Origin: a virus
DNA length: 37,470 nt
Direction: 5' to 3' (one strand)
IMG/VR virus record: IMGVR_UViG_3300032736_000613
Location: 1 to 37,470 of that record
Shown here: positions 8,701 to 16,825 of the stretch, piece by piece
Layout: every line of letters begins with the position of its first letter
How positions within the stretch are numbered: position 1 is the stretch's first letter
The notes under the pieces: generated by a model
Told to the model about the DNA's origin: nothing
The model's input: the letters and a program-made list of their open reading frames with translations, nothing else
Databases searched by the model: none
Program-made: the position numbers and the translations under genes

Positions 8701-10094
8701 GAAAAATTATACTTAGTGCCATCATTATTTTTAATAAATGAGATATGCAGATACCCACAATTGGCAGCAGTACCCTCTCCTGAAACCATTGAGTCAAAAC
8801 ACAAAACAACTGTTTTGTTCCCATCCGCCTGTCCGTGCGCAGCATTTAAATTAATGGGGGTGTTCTTGAATTGACCATCCCCAAATGCATAAGTGTTTCT
8901 AAAGTCTGATTGTAGATAAAATGTCTGTGATATGTTCGAGGCTCCGCTCGAATCTAGCGCGACAGACGAAGCATACAAAACTACTCCATCAACCATAGAT
9001 GAAAACACGGTGTCTTTAAACACGCCAGCGTTTGCAGGTTTAACCCAACCCAAACCCGATGCAGTTTCGGTGGTGCCTGGATCAATTGAATAGATCGCAA
9101 GTGGATTATACTGAGTCCAAGCGGATATGCGCTTCAAACCTACTGCTTCGCAAGCGGGAAGGTTCTTTACGGAATCAAAAGCAAAAGAGGTAGTATGCTC
9201 AAATGCACTATTGAGAAGTTTGCTTTGAGCCTCAAGAAATCTAGGATTGCCTAAAATCTGGCTTCGCGAATCAATTAATTCAAAACTCTTTAATTCAATA
9301 AAAGGATTCTTGTAGTTCGCATCCCACGGAGCAAACCACTCATCCCGAAAAGAGTAAGATGGGAATTCCAACTCAACATAATACTCAGTCCATTCAGAAA
9401 AGATAGCGTCCTCTTGCTCACCATACAGCTTTACCTTCCACTCGTAAACATCTTCCGTAGCGGACAGCAATACTGTTTTAGAAATAGCGCTTTTTGTGGT
9501 GTCGAGAGGGGCTGCAAACTTATTCGTCTTGTAATCATAATACTCCATTGGAGTGTTATTATTACCACGACAAAAACGAATATCCAAAGTTGCTCTATCA
9601 GCCTTCCCCTTAAGGTACACGAAGTAATCACCCCCAAGCCTTATCGGTACGGCGCGACGAAACACTGTTCTAGCCTTACCGCTTGAAAATTCAAAACGAG
9701 TGTAGGGAAAATCCTCAACCAAATTAGAATTTTCATACTTCCATTGATTAAAAATCTTTCCAGTTAGAGAAAATAGACCTTCAGGGTTATCAGACTCTGT
9801 TGGTTTTAAAAGATGATAATGTGAATTACTGGTTTGTTGCGCGCTAAAATAGAATCTAGAATCCCTTAAATCGTAATAATCCTTAGCGCTGCCTAGAGAG
9901 AATGCTTGTATCTGATAACTAGAAACGGAGCTGACTCCATTCATTGGAGCATACGAACCGGACGGACTCGGTTTAAAAGTTAATGCGTCGGCAATAGTTT
10001 CGCGCAAACCATCCACTAACATATTGTCAGCTTTAAACAGAAGCTCAGAAGTTCCATCTGAACCTTCTCGGATTATTTGAACGCTACCTTTCAT
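5772..10094 (-). CDS. Giant baseplate/adhesin protein with repeated jelly-roll-like modules (1440 aa)
   Basis: The N-terminus (GSVQIIREGSDGTSELLFKADN) and last 70 residues (VALYNLDP...LTIIWDFDP) match the two ends of the 203-residue protein encoded next. The intervening roughly 1200 residues are beta-rich. They contain several segments resembling carbohydrate-binding jelly rolls: long strands, aromatic clusters, and module-ending strands such as LKNVRVADIG, ISNIAMRGSG, IRNIKLADY and LKGFRVYK. No catalytic motif is seen. The likely role is a peripheral baseplate component or receptor-binding protein. The ATG lies inside the end of the preceding 56-codon frame. The function is inferred from repeats and position; the frame itself is secure. 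Confidence 0.7.
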   Translation of the reverse strand: MKGSVQIIREGSDGTSELLFKADNMLVDGLRETIADALTFKPSPSGSYAPMNGVSSVSSYQIQAFSLGSAKDYYDLRDSRFYFSAQQTSNSHYHLLKPTESDNPEGLFSLTGKIFNQWKYENSNLVEDFPYTRFEFSSGKARTVFRRAVPIRLGGDYFVYLKGKADRATLDIRFCRGNNNTPMEYYDYKTNKFAAPLDTTKSAISKTVLLSATEDVYEWKVKLYGEQEDAIFSEWTEYYVELEFPSYSFRDEWFAPWDANYKNPFIELKSFELIDSRSQILGNPRFLEAQSKLLNSAFEHTTSFAFDSVKNLPACEAVGLKRISAWTQYNPLAIYSIDPGTTETASGLGWVKPANAGVFKDTVFSSMVDGVVLYASSVALDSSGASNISQTFYLQSDFRNTYAFGDGQFKNTPINLNAAHGQADGNKTVVLCFDSMVSGEGTAANCGYLHISFIKNNDGTKYNFSANQITGKKNYFSPDGADLIYSFAAKDTWYNEGVPINLPATADNQSYTILIRGSGRVGSGGFCYYGLKNVRVADIGWGLFNYNAYSVATVKYVYPKAPFAVSGELCSSIYVSSNDNYGAISVYTNLRDIINNPVDPNKVQFVRQFTGLEPTKSYVVTIKGGYKTKAPEFSTLLKAKSRGGRSSGSYNILGSWFTDASNPSSTNIVSELTPYSNRTGVTRSTFPSFQKTLDSLSVAPTDWGVILAASASISEQVTANTGEYIFSVDVFNETADGSYFVLSSLRAANIHTFFNWDDGEWESFTPAQAPFYGGETSGPYFLQLPSTPSKNSFDHYKYDVVIPLNTQSNVEVFGKPTLDTYGSRGDWRLTASVYGPTFSGAGKVSISNIAMRGSGLSPSVDIWKELYYDFSNRRWIPLLPAPFNTTTFSALEGPSVNGYIPFVYTVQNPITNMCVSGLDRDAEYQLNVVDISGGEYFINNISITDFSLLMDSGKESWVRDRRIFTSEPYADKKFFGWGKSTVVKLFNNGLLTDPANPSTFSLGFIPPGAYQARLKTPVSFAAATSNYAPSFQFHLLNNSIRHSPWVIRNIKLADYELKRGDFFSIGWDAVAYADSVGFNVRTFIQATGDKGIYSFNTNTSSWEPDSNAKEDSFLVKGSQASFGPLSSSNDTCSWTHIITPRIPFLDLGNTTIIAGLRMVNRDGGGNEQINLKGFRVYKVTETPASDYRVSGDTFLFPEFPSPTHRTLQAVGSAGAELGQFLNRINFFDYTAFSGAGFSSTEENNNPCNPSVTGELTFEQAVSMGAYLPSGGLWFREGSLGQAANLGLLSGTLNLWGVVNSDGYIYPNPGAGLAALDASAGFIASSISDGGSYPQQKRLRYILRIHKDDWRFLDTYYGGIGALGLNCLDYKKSYAKLGTDLHLSAIGSYVADTPVALYNLDPTRNPVFKLVSKKVMFPPGLHIDYATTNFLTIIWDFDPLL

Positions 10095-10254
10095 TTTCTA
10101 CAAACCCATATATCCCGTTCGTCGCGGAGTGATTTCCACCCCAATACTCTAAGTATTCTGCTCTTGACCCACCAGATAATTGATAAACGCCAGATGAATC
10201 ATGGGCATCTCTAGAGTGCTTGCTGTTAGCAAGATCATCAAAATACTCAAACAC
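10084..10254 (-). CDS. Candidate 56-aa protein, or amber-readthrough tail of the 1513-aa protein
   Basis: Between the wedge gene and the 1440-residue gene, the minus strand has an open frame with a GTG at 10254 and a TAG at 10084-10086. It reads VFEYFDDLANSKHSRDAHDS and continues with SGVYQLSGGSRAEYLEYWGG and NHSATNGIYGFVENER. The composition (Gly, Tyr, Asn, Trp) is that of a structural protein. The frame is exactly continuous with the amber stop of the upstream gene, only two codons (Phe-Gly) before the GTG, and it overlaps the next ATG by 11 bases. No good ribosome-binding site sits at the usual distance; GAGAAG is about 15 bases upstream. It could therefore be a small separate gene translated by reinitiation, or a readthrough extension. 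Confidence 0.5.
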   Translation of the reverse strand: MFEYFDDLANSKHSRDAHDSSGVYQLSGGSRAEYLEYWGGNHSATNGIYGFVENER

Positions 10255-10260
10255 ACCAAA

Positions 10261-13200
10261 CTAATCGCGCTTCTCATATCCCGCAACATATTCATTATAG
10301 CGCGAGTTAACTAGATTTACATTTAATAATGTAACTCCATTAAAATCGCCAGAATGGTACGGTTTTACTATTTCTATATAGTAAACAGAGTCAGAATCAT
10401 GTACGGGACCAGCTGACAGGAAATACCCATCCATTGGTCCTTGCACGGATTTGGAATAATATTTTAACGGCGTGCGGTTATTTTTAGTTGTTATACCAAA
10501 CTCATGATCTGTGCCACCCACAGAGTCCGAATCAATGTGCATTAATTGCCATTCATCTTTTTCTTGAATGTGTTTTGCATCATCCCAAAACTTGGTGTTC
10601 CAATTGTATGCCCAAAGTTTAGCATGTTCTTCCCACCCATTACCAGCAAAAGGTTTCTGCTCCACAATTACTCTCATGGCGATAGTCTCAGGTTGATAAT
10701 CGCCAAGATCCATTTTTGCTACGCGGGCAGACACACCAATTTTATAATCCTGATCAGGGAATAGCTTATTGCCAACCACACCATTAAAGTACTTTTGCGT
10801 GGTGTCGGGCTCTACGGAGTATATTCCTATGTCGCGAATATTAAGTTCCTTTCTGGCGGTGGCGAGTGCATCAGTGTCAGTCGGGAATAACCACACGCGA
10901 TATAAATCCCCTTTCTCGAACATACTCGAAGTAGAAAACACGCTAGAGAGGGTAATCCAACTAGTTTGGGTGCCACCAACCCGAACAATATCTGTAGTGG
11001 TATTGCCGTTGATTGCTGCTGCGGCTTCAGCCCAGGTAGTGCCTGTCCACTGTTTCTTCTTAGTCTCATTAACTAAAACAAGACCCACGCAAGCGGTGCC
11101 TACAGTTCCAGATGATTCAAAGGCCAGTCTGTATGTTTGACCAGGATCAAGATACCGAAGATTTGGGGGGGTTGCTATATCAATTGGGGTGGAGACACTA
11201 GTTATGCACGGCGTGAATGCATCCCCTGGACTACCATGGCCAAGTGCAACAAAATGCACATGGTCTAGCGAACTTGCATTAGGAGCGTCAACAAAAGAAA
11301 TAGCTGGTTCAGGTGAAGTAGTATTTAACATCAAAGATGGCGTTCTGTATTGATCTACCATCTGCCACCCAGCTATGGCTGACAGAGATGAATCGGTTTT
11401 AGTGCCGTCTAATGAAGCAAATTTAAACTTGCCATTCCACGCGTAGTTTACATTACCGTCTAAACAAAAACGAACTTTTAAAGCGTCTCTATAAGAAATA
11501 GAATTGGAGCGAGTAACCAAAGTTAACCCGCTTGACCCTATCTTATCCACATTGTAAGTGGAGTTTAAAGGGTCATTTTTTACAGCAAAGGAATCAGTTT
11601 GTGGTGAGACAATATCAACGCCAGACATCAAACTACCGTTTGAGTACATGCCCGTAAAACGACGCTCAAAAATATCCAAAGGGTTCTGGTAAGTGTTCCA
11701 CGCATTTGCTTGAAGAATTCCTGGGAGGAGATCATACCGTGTCCCGGCTGTGTTTACAATAGCCTTGTTCACTCCAGCTATACGATCCGATCCGGCTAAG
11801 GCGCTCCAATCATAAGCAACAGAGGAAATAGAAGCCCCACCTAGTTTTGGAAACGCAACAGCGCTTAAACTGTCAATGACTAACCCTTTAATAGAAAAGT
11901 TATGGTTAAACAACAGTGGTCCGAATGCGTGGGCTATAACATTTAACCCACCAGCAAATTTATCTCCTTTTTGGTATGCGATATCCAGAACCCAATTATA
12001 CAATTGGCGTCTAAAAATTGTGTTGTAATCTCGGTATAGTGCAAATATACCCTCACCAAATTTAAAATTTTCGAACCCTACTTCAGAGAAATTCAACCAG
12101 CGTGAATCAATCTCTCCACGCCTGATAAACACCCGCGTTATAACCCGAATAATGTTAGTGCCAATGATGTCTCGTATTGGAACCCAACTGGACACATCGG
12201 CATTTAAATCTGTTACGGCACGCGCAGGGAAGAACGAAGACCCCGCGAACTCATAAAAAATCGTTGATGAAGTAATTGAATCTGCGTATATCGCAGACAA
12301 AGCGCCACTAGTTGGGAAAAATGTCTGTGCCGAAAAATTCCATCCCTTAGGTACAAACCCACTAATATGAAGACCGTGCTCTATGTTAGTTGAGGAGGCG
12401 GAAAAGAAATCAGTGGCGACGGGTTGGTTTAAACCATTTCTTGTTTGTGGCCACCCAGAAAACTTATACTTGTAATTTTTTCTTCGTGAGGCAACTCTTG
12501 GTGATGCGCCTAGTTTCTTATACCCCAACGATGTACTGCTTACTGTGGCTTGTGACCCGCCGCCACTAAAGAAATAAGTATCGTTGTGTAAGCTGGCAGA
12601 GGGTATGTATCTCCCTTGTTTCGGGTTGTATATGTTAGGTCCAATACCAGAAATGATGCCAGTGTTATGTGTACCAGGAAAAGCAGAAATGCTGTAGTTA
12701 CTATTTATCTGATCCATTTCAGAGCTAATAGTTCTAATCAACAAAAAATGCGAGCGGTCCGTAGCGTAGTAATCTTCGAGAAACTCTAAACCTACAAACA
12801 GTTTATTAAGTACATGGAAAGGAGCAAACTGCCGGAAAATATCCGACACAAGGGGGATGCCTTTTCTTCCTAGTTGTGTGCCCGTTTGGTCTATGTAATC
12901 ATCATGTGCAAAATCAACTCCTGATGCTACAAAAAGCGTGTGCACCTCAGACGATTTCGAACTCCAATAATCAAATAATGACACTGCGGCAAGATTACCA
13001 CCTTCAATTAACTGTGTGTAATTAAATGGTAATTCTAATCCTGAAGTAAAGAACTTAAACCCGGAGTTCATACCAAACCCAGGTTCCACGAAAGGGTTTG
13101 CTGCAATGTGATTGGGGTCAGTACCACTAGCCCCAAGAAAAGACGCTAACGCTGTGCAGGCGGACACAGGTATACCAACTCCAAGGTTTCCTACTTTGCG

Positions 13201-14802
13201 GGATAACAAAGCAGAAACATCCCAAGTCATTGAATCCTTCAAGAAACAATTCTGGTAGAATCTCTGCTCCTCCCATGGTGGGATACTAAGTTTTTTCCCG
13301 CGAGCAAAGTAGCCTGGGGATTGATTGGCACTTAGTTGCGCTTGATAGTAGGGCGAGTCCTTGTAGGAAGCATAACCGCCGATTTTCAAAAACTTATATT
13401 TATGGTCAAGGAATTCCAATATGTAATCTACAAGAAACCTTATGTTGTTGTCCAAATTGGTCGAATCAAAATTAGTAAGTTTTATATTAATACCAGAGGC
13501 ATCAAGCGCTTTATTCCAAGCGGAGATAAGCTCCCGGTAATTCTCCTTACTTTCCCCAATATTACTTTCAGTTTTTATAGTGTAGTAAAGAAGATTCGGG
13601 AAATAGGACTCCCACATTTCCCTCAAACCAGATACAGAATCAGAAGGATTCCATACTGACGAAGGGATGATCATAGCCGCAGCCTGCGCTATGCCCCTTC
13701 GAGTGCCTTTTGATTTGTATAGGTAAATTGCATTCCTAAGCTGCTGCCGCCATTTTTCATGGTCGTCGGTTAAAAACTGCCAACCTAGAAAATGCCCAAG
13801 AAACTCTAGGAACTGTTTCGGGCAAGTGTCTATGTCTAGAAGTTCTTGTATATCCCTTATTGTTTCTGTGAGATCGTAGAATCCGTAAGACAATGCTTTT
13901 AGCATTTTTCCCATCGGTCCCGCGTTCGCTAACTTTTTAAAACTGGTTCCAAGAAGTGAAGCATCAACAATTTCTTTGAAGTAAAGGCTATGTTCCTCTG
14001 TCGTGGAAACCCAAGTTCGAATTAATGAATCTAAAGAGGAAGATAGTTGTGCGCCGGAGGCGTAGTAGTTATCCGAATATAACGACGAGGGCTGATTGAA
14101 CGGTGCCGGAAGAAAATTAGCTTTTACAGATGAGAAGGATGCATTGTCTGTGAGAATGTTTCTATACATCCACTCAAACAGAGTTGACACACCTTCTTCC
14201 TCAGTAAACTCATCACCGTAGTAAAGCCCCTTTGTCAGCCTCTCAACCAAAATGGAACTTGGCGCAATGTAATTAGAAGTTGGAACCTCACCACTTGTGT
14301 TTAAGAAGTATGCCCAGCCTAGATGCTCGACAAGTTTGTTGGAGCAAAGTGCTACAGAGCTACTACCGATATCAACTAAGGAAGAGTAAGAAGCAGCGAA
14401 CGAATCGGAAACATCGTTGCAGCGCGTTAACGGTAGCGCTGATGTGATCAGGAAGGAACTAAAATCATTTGCCGTCTTAAACGAACTAAAAGTTCTGCCT
14501 AAAGGCATCAGTATGTTCCGCTCGTACTCCTTTGGCGTGCAGCGTGACAGTTTGTTGGACGGTACAAAGTACGGTACAAAAGTTCTGTTTGAACTAAAAC
14601 CTGGGTCAGTGTTAGGTAACTGTATGAGTGCAGAGGTATGCTTGGCGGTGTATAAGATCTTTCCTAGCACGCGGTATAGATGATCTTCTTCTTCCCCAAA
14701 TAATTTAAACTCTACCTCATCATAGAATTCGGGAATTGCCCTCTTAATTACATCAATGTAATTAGATTTAAATACCCCTTGCGAAAGCCCAGTATCAGAC
14801 AT
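10261..14802 (-). CDS. Baseplate wedge protein, gp7-like / tail protein I-like with appended modules (1513 aa)
   Basis: The gene directly follows the gp6-like gene with a TAATG junction, the slot held by gene 7 in T4. Residues about 315-380 contain LDIDTCPKQFLEFLGHFLGW followed by WRQQLRNAIYLYKSKGTRRGI, the signature of the P2 gpI / tail protein I family, which joins the wedge to fibres. The N-terminal 300 residues look wedge-like. The C-terminal 600 residues are beta-rich jelly-roll-like modules resembling those in the 1440-residue neighbour, for example repeated GVTLLNVNLVNSRYN and LNIRDIGIYSV strand endings. T4 gp7 is about 1030 residues, so this version is extended. It likely links the inner wedge to the outer adhesins. 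It ends in TAG. Confidence 0.72.
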   Translation of the reverse strand: MSDTGLSQGVFKSNYIDVIKRAIPEFYDEVEFKLFGEEEDHLYRVLGKILYTAKHTSALIQLPNTDPGFSSNRTFVPYFVPSNKLSRCTPKEYERNILMPLGRTFSSFKTANDFSSFLITSALPLTRCNDVSDSFAASYSSLVDIGSSSVALCSNKLVEHLGWAYFLNTSGEVPTSNYIAPSSILVERLTKGLYYGDEFTEEEGVSTLFEWMYRNILTDNASFSSVKANFLPAPFNQPSSLYSDNYYASGAQLSSSLDSLIRTWVSTTEEHSLYFKEIVDASLLGTSFKKLANAGPMGKMLKALSYGFYDLTETIRDIQELLDIDTCPKQFLEFLGHFLGWQFLTDDHEKWRQQLRNAIYLYKSKGTRRGIAQAAAMIIPSSVWNPSDSVSGLREMWESYFPNLLYYTIKTESNIGESKENYRELISAWNKALDASGINIKLTNFDSTNLDNNIRFLVDYILEFLDHKYKFLKIGGYASYKDSPYYQAQLSANQSPGYFARGKKLSIPPWEEQRFYQNCFLKDSMTWDVSALLSRKVGNLGVGIPVSACTALASFLGASGTDPNHIAANPFVEPGFGMNSGFKFFTSGLELPFNYTQLIEGGNLAAVSLFDYWSSKSSEVHTLFVASGVDFAHDDYIDQTGTQLGRKGIPLVSDIFRQFAPFHVLNKLFVGLEFLEDYYATDRSHFLLIRTISSEMDQINSNYSISAFPGTHNTGIISGIGPNIYNPKQGRYIPSASLHNDTYFFSGGGSQATVSSTSLGYKKLGASPRVASRRKNYKYKFSGWPQTRNGLNQPVATDFFSASSTNIEHGLHISGFVPKGWNFSAQTFFPTSGALSAIYADSITSSTIFYEFAGSSFFPARAVTDLNADVSSWVPIRDIIGTNIIRVITRVFIRRGEIDSRWLNFSEVGFENFKFGEGIFALYRDYNTIFRRQLYNWVLDIAYQKGDKFAGGLNVIAHAFGPLLFNHNFSIKGLVIDSLSAVAFPKLGGASISSVAYDWSALAGSDRIAGVNKAIVNTAGTRYDLLPGILQANAWNTYQNPLDIFERRFTGMYSNGSLMSGVDIVSPQTDSFAVKNDPLNSTYNVDKIGSSGLTLVTRSNSISYRDALKVRFCLDGNVNYAWNGKFKFASLDGTKTDSSLSAIAGWQMVDQYRTPSLMLNTTSPEPAISFVDAPNASSLDHVHFVALGHGSPGDAFTPCITSVSTPIDIATPPNLRYLDPGQTYRLAFESSGTVGTACVGLVLVNETKKKQWTGTTWAEAAAAINGNTTTDIVRVGGTQTSWITLSSVFSTSSMFEKGDLYRVWLFPTDTDALATARKELNIRDIGIYSVEPDTTQKYFNGVVGNKLFPDQDYKIGVSARVAKMDLGDYQPETIAMRVIVEQKPFAGNGWEEHAKLWAYNWNTKFWDDAKHIQEKDEWQLMHIDSDSVGGTDHEFGITTKNNRTPLKYYSKSVQGPMDGYFLSAGPVHDSDSVYYIEIVKPYHSGDFNGVTLLNVNLVNSRYNEYVAGYEKRD

Positions 14803-16412
14803 TAAACGATCTCAAATGTGAACTCAAAGTTATTCAATTGCACAATCTCATTAAAGTTAACAAATACATCCTGGTCAATGTTTTCTACGCGGAAAAATCT
14901 TACCTCAGGGACGGTCAACATAAAATTAACAAGCTCCGCCATTGAAAGCTTCTGCCCAAACTCTCTGTTGTCAGTGGAAAAGAACTCAACGAGTTTTTTG
15001 GCTGCTTTCTGCTTAACTGTCTCCACGAATGGAAGGTTGGCTTTATCAACGAAGATAGTGGCTACTAAATCTACTGTGCGGACAACTCCATCAGACACTA
15101 CAATCTCATCCGTTAACATTTTATAAGTTTGGAAGTAGTCCAATAACTCTTTCTTAAATGCAACGGATGCCCGTTCTAATTGAAGCGAAGAGGCTTTTGC
15201 AAGAATGTAAAGATCAATGATGTTGGCAGATGCACCATTCTTTCTAAGAGACACCATGGCTTTAGCAGTTTGTCCAGTAGTCCCGATGAAAGCATTCGCA
15301 AGCGAGTGATAGTCTTCCCCGGTAACAGCACGGTACTGCGTTTTAAAGAAATACGGTGCGTAGCGTTTAGCATGTTCCACACTTTCTGCTTCATTACCAC
15401 CAGTTGCTTTGGTTATGTTCTCTATCTTGGCGCCTATAGTATTTGCGCCTATCATAACCGGGATTGCGGCATTTAACCCGCCGCGAATAATATTGCCATT
15501 TGCCCCACCACCAATACGATAAGTGGCAATATAGTTTGCATCCGGCGATGGAAGTTTTCCACGGTGGCCATCTCCAAACGCAAGAATCACACCATAATTA
15601 TTAGTGTATGTTTTTTCAAAAACATTATGCGCGCCACCAGAAGCAGCAAACAATTTAAAAATTTCATCGTATATTGTCCCGGACCCCTCATCGGAGGATA
15701 CAGACAAACTACCTTCGACTATAGGACCATCTGAAATTTCTATGGTTTGCCTTGTAACGCCTGTAAGAAATTTCCCAGAGGTTGCTTTAAGCGCCCCTTC
15801 TAAAAGGAGTAAGTTGCTTACTGTGGTCGTGGAGGCAAAATCAACAAGAGGGATAACTAGGTCTTGCGAAGCTAGGTCTAGAGTCCCATTGGCATTCTGC
15901 CTGTAAATAGTGTAGGTCAAAGACGAATTATTGCGCCCTGTCTGCATAGTGAGACGGCGGTTAGCTTCTAGTATGGTTACTGCGCCACCAGGAACAATAT
16001 CAACAGTCAACTTGCCTGTAGCTTTAGACGCTGTTGGACCACGCATTGATACACCAATTAACTGTAAAAGCCTTTGTAGGTTACCCCTATCTTTGACAGT
16101 ATCAATATACATCTCATTGGCTGTCATATCTGCGCGCAAAGTTAATGTAGAGGCTAAGTATGCAAACAACTCAACTAACATCTGCCCTAAATCCGAAGAA
16201 GCGAAGTTGTTATAGTCTAATGGGTATACGGATTTAAGATAGTTGTTGAGGGCAGTACGATACTCTTCGAATGAATTTAAATTATAGTCAATTAAATTCT
16301 TCTTGGAACCATCTGGTACACGCGCAAGTTTAAGAAAATCGGACTCAATAGTCCCATCAAATCCCGAAACATTATGAATGCCCTGTAAAAATTTATCAAA
16401 GGTGTCTGTCAT
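14802..16412 (-). CDS. gp6: Baseplate wedge protein gp6 / baseplate J-like (536 aa)
   Basis: The N-terminal quarter has the pattern NYLKSVYPLDYNNFASSDLG followed by LVELFAYLASTLTLRADMTANE and YIDTVKDRGNLQRLLQLIG. This matches the start of T4 gp6 and of baseplate J-like proteins, in which the protein forms a ring of dimers in the baseplate wedge. The C-terminal half carries a domain ending in a two-layer sandwich (KKELLDYFQTYKMLTDEIVVSD, then VVRTVDLVATIFVDK). T4 gp6 is 660 residues, so this is somewhat compact. It is preceded by gp25 and followed by the gp7-like gene, both through TAATG junctions; the order gp25-gp6-gp7 supports the call strongly. Confidence 0.88.
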   Translation of the reverse strand: MTDTFDKFLQGIHNVSGFDGTIESDFLKLARVPDGSKKNLIDYNLNSFEEYRTALNNYLKSVYPLDYNNFASSDLGQMLVELFAYLASTLTLRADMTANEMYIDTVKDRGNLQRLLQLIGVSMRGPTASKATGKLTVDIVPGGAVTILEANRRLTMQTGRNNSSLTYTIYRQNANGTLDLASQDLVIPLVDFASTTTVSNLLLLEGALKATSGKFLTGVTRQTIEISDGPIVEGSLSVSSDEGSGTIYDEIFKLFAASGGAHNVFEKTYTNNYGVILAFGDGHRGKLPSPDANYIATYRIGGGANGNIIRGGLNAAIPVMIGANTIGAKIENITKATGGNEAESVEHAKRYAPYFFKTQYRAVTGEDYHSLANAFIGTTGQTAKAMVSLRKNGASANIIDLYILAKASSLQLERASVAFKKELLDYFQTYKMLTDEIVVSDGVVRTVDLVATIFVDKANLPFVETVKQKAAKKLVEFFSTDNREFGQKLSMAELVNFMLTVPEVRFFRVENIDQDVFVNFNEIVQLNNFEFTFEIV

Positions 16413-16825
16413 TATTGCACCGTTACATCAATCAATTCTTCTGCATTTAAATCTTCTTTAGAAGATATTGTAAGAACAACGCGAATACGATTATCATCTG
16501 GCCTTGGTGTTAATTTTAACGATTTTACAACTACACGGGGCTCATACTTGGCAACTGTAGATAAAATCTGTCTTGTTAGGTTTTCAATGGTTGTGTCGTC
16601 CAAAGGTTCGAACACGCTCTTCTTTAGATCTGTTCCAAAATCGGGGCGCATTACTCTAGCGCCGCGAGAGGTCAGTATCAACTGAATAATACCATCGCGC
16701 AAAGACCCCAAATTTTCATTTACAGTGAGGTACCCACCTATGCCATCTGTTCTCATAGGAAACGCAACACCTTTTAAAGTTTTGCGTCTTGAGCTTTGAA
16801 GATACGGTAAGCTAAAAATTGCCAT
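16412..16825 (-). CDS. gp25: Baseplate wedge protein gp25-like (137 aa)
   Basis: The length and pattern fit the GPW/gp25 family: an N-terminal segment, LRDGIIQLILTSRGARVMRP, then DFGTDLKKSVFEPLDD and the conserved KYEPRVVVKSLKL containing the family's EPR motif. In T4 this protein sits at the baseplate core and starts sheath assembly. Here it lies directly between the 1041-residue baseplate protein and gp6, with TAATG at both junctions. There is nothing unusual in size or sequence. Confidence 0.92.
   Translation of the reverse strand: MAIFSLPYLQSSRRKTLKGVAFPMRTDGIGGYLTVNENLGSLRDGIIQLILTSRGARVMRPDFGTDLKKSVFEPLDDTTIENLTRQILSTVAKYEPRVVVKSLKLTPRPDDNRIRVVLTISSKEDLNAEELIDVTVQ

Noticed and set aside
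10143-10157. AATACT-CTA-AGTATT inverted repeat as a terminator
   Set aside because: The stem is only six A/T-rich pairs, no T-run follows on the minus strand, and it lies inside the candidate 56-codon frame.
14417-14683. Plus-strand open frames of 60-130 codons inside the tail genes
   Set aside because: All are antisense or out-of-frame shadows of long minus-strand genes with recognised domains; none has a start signal or recognisable product.
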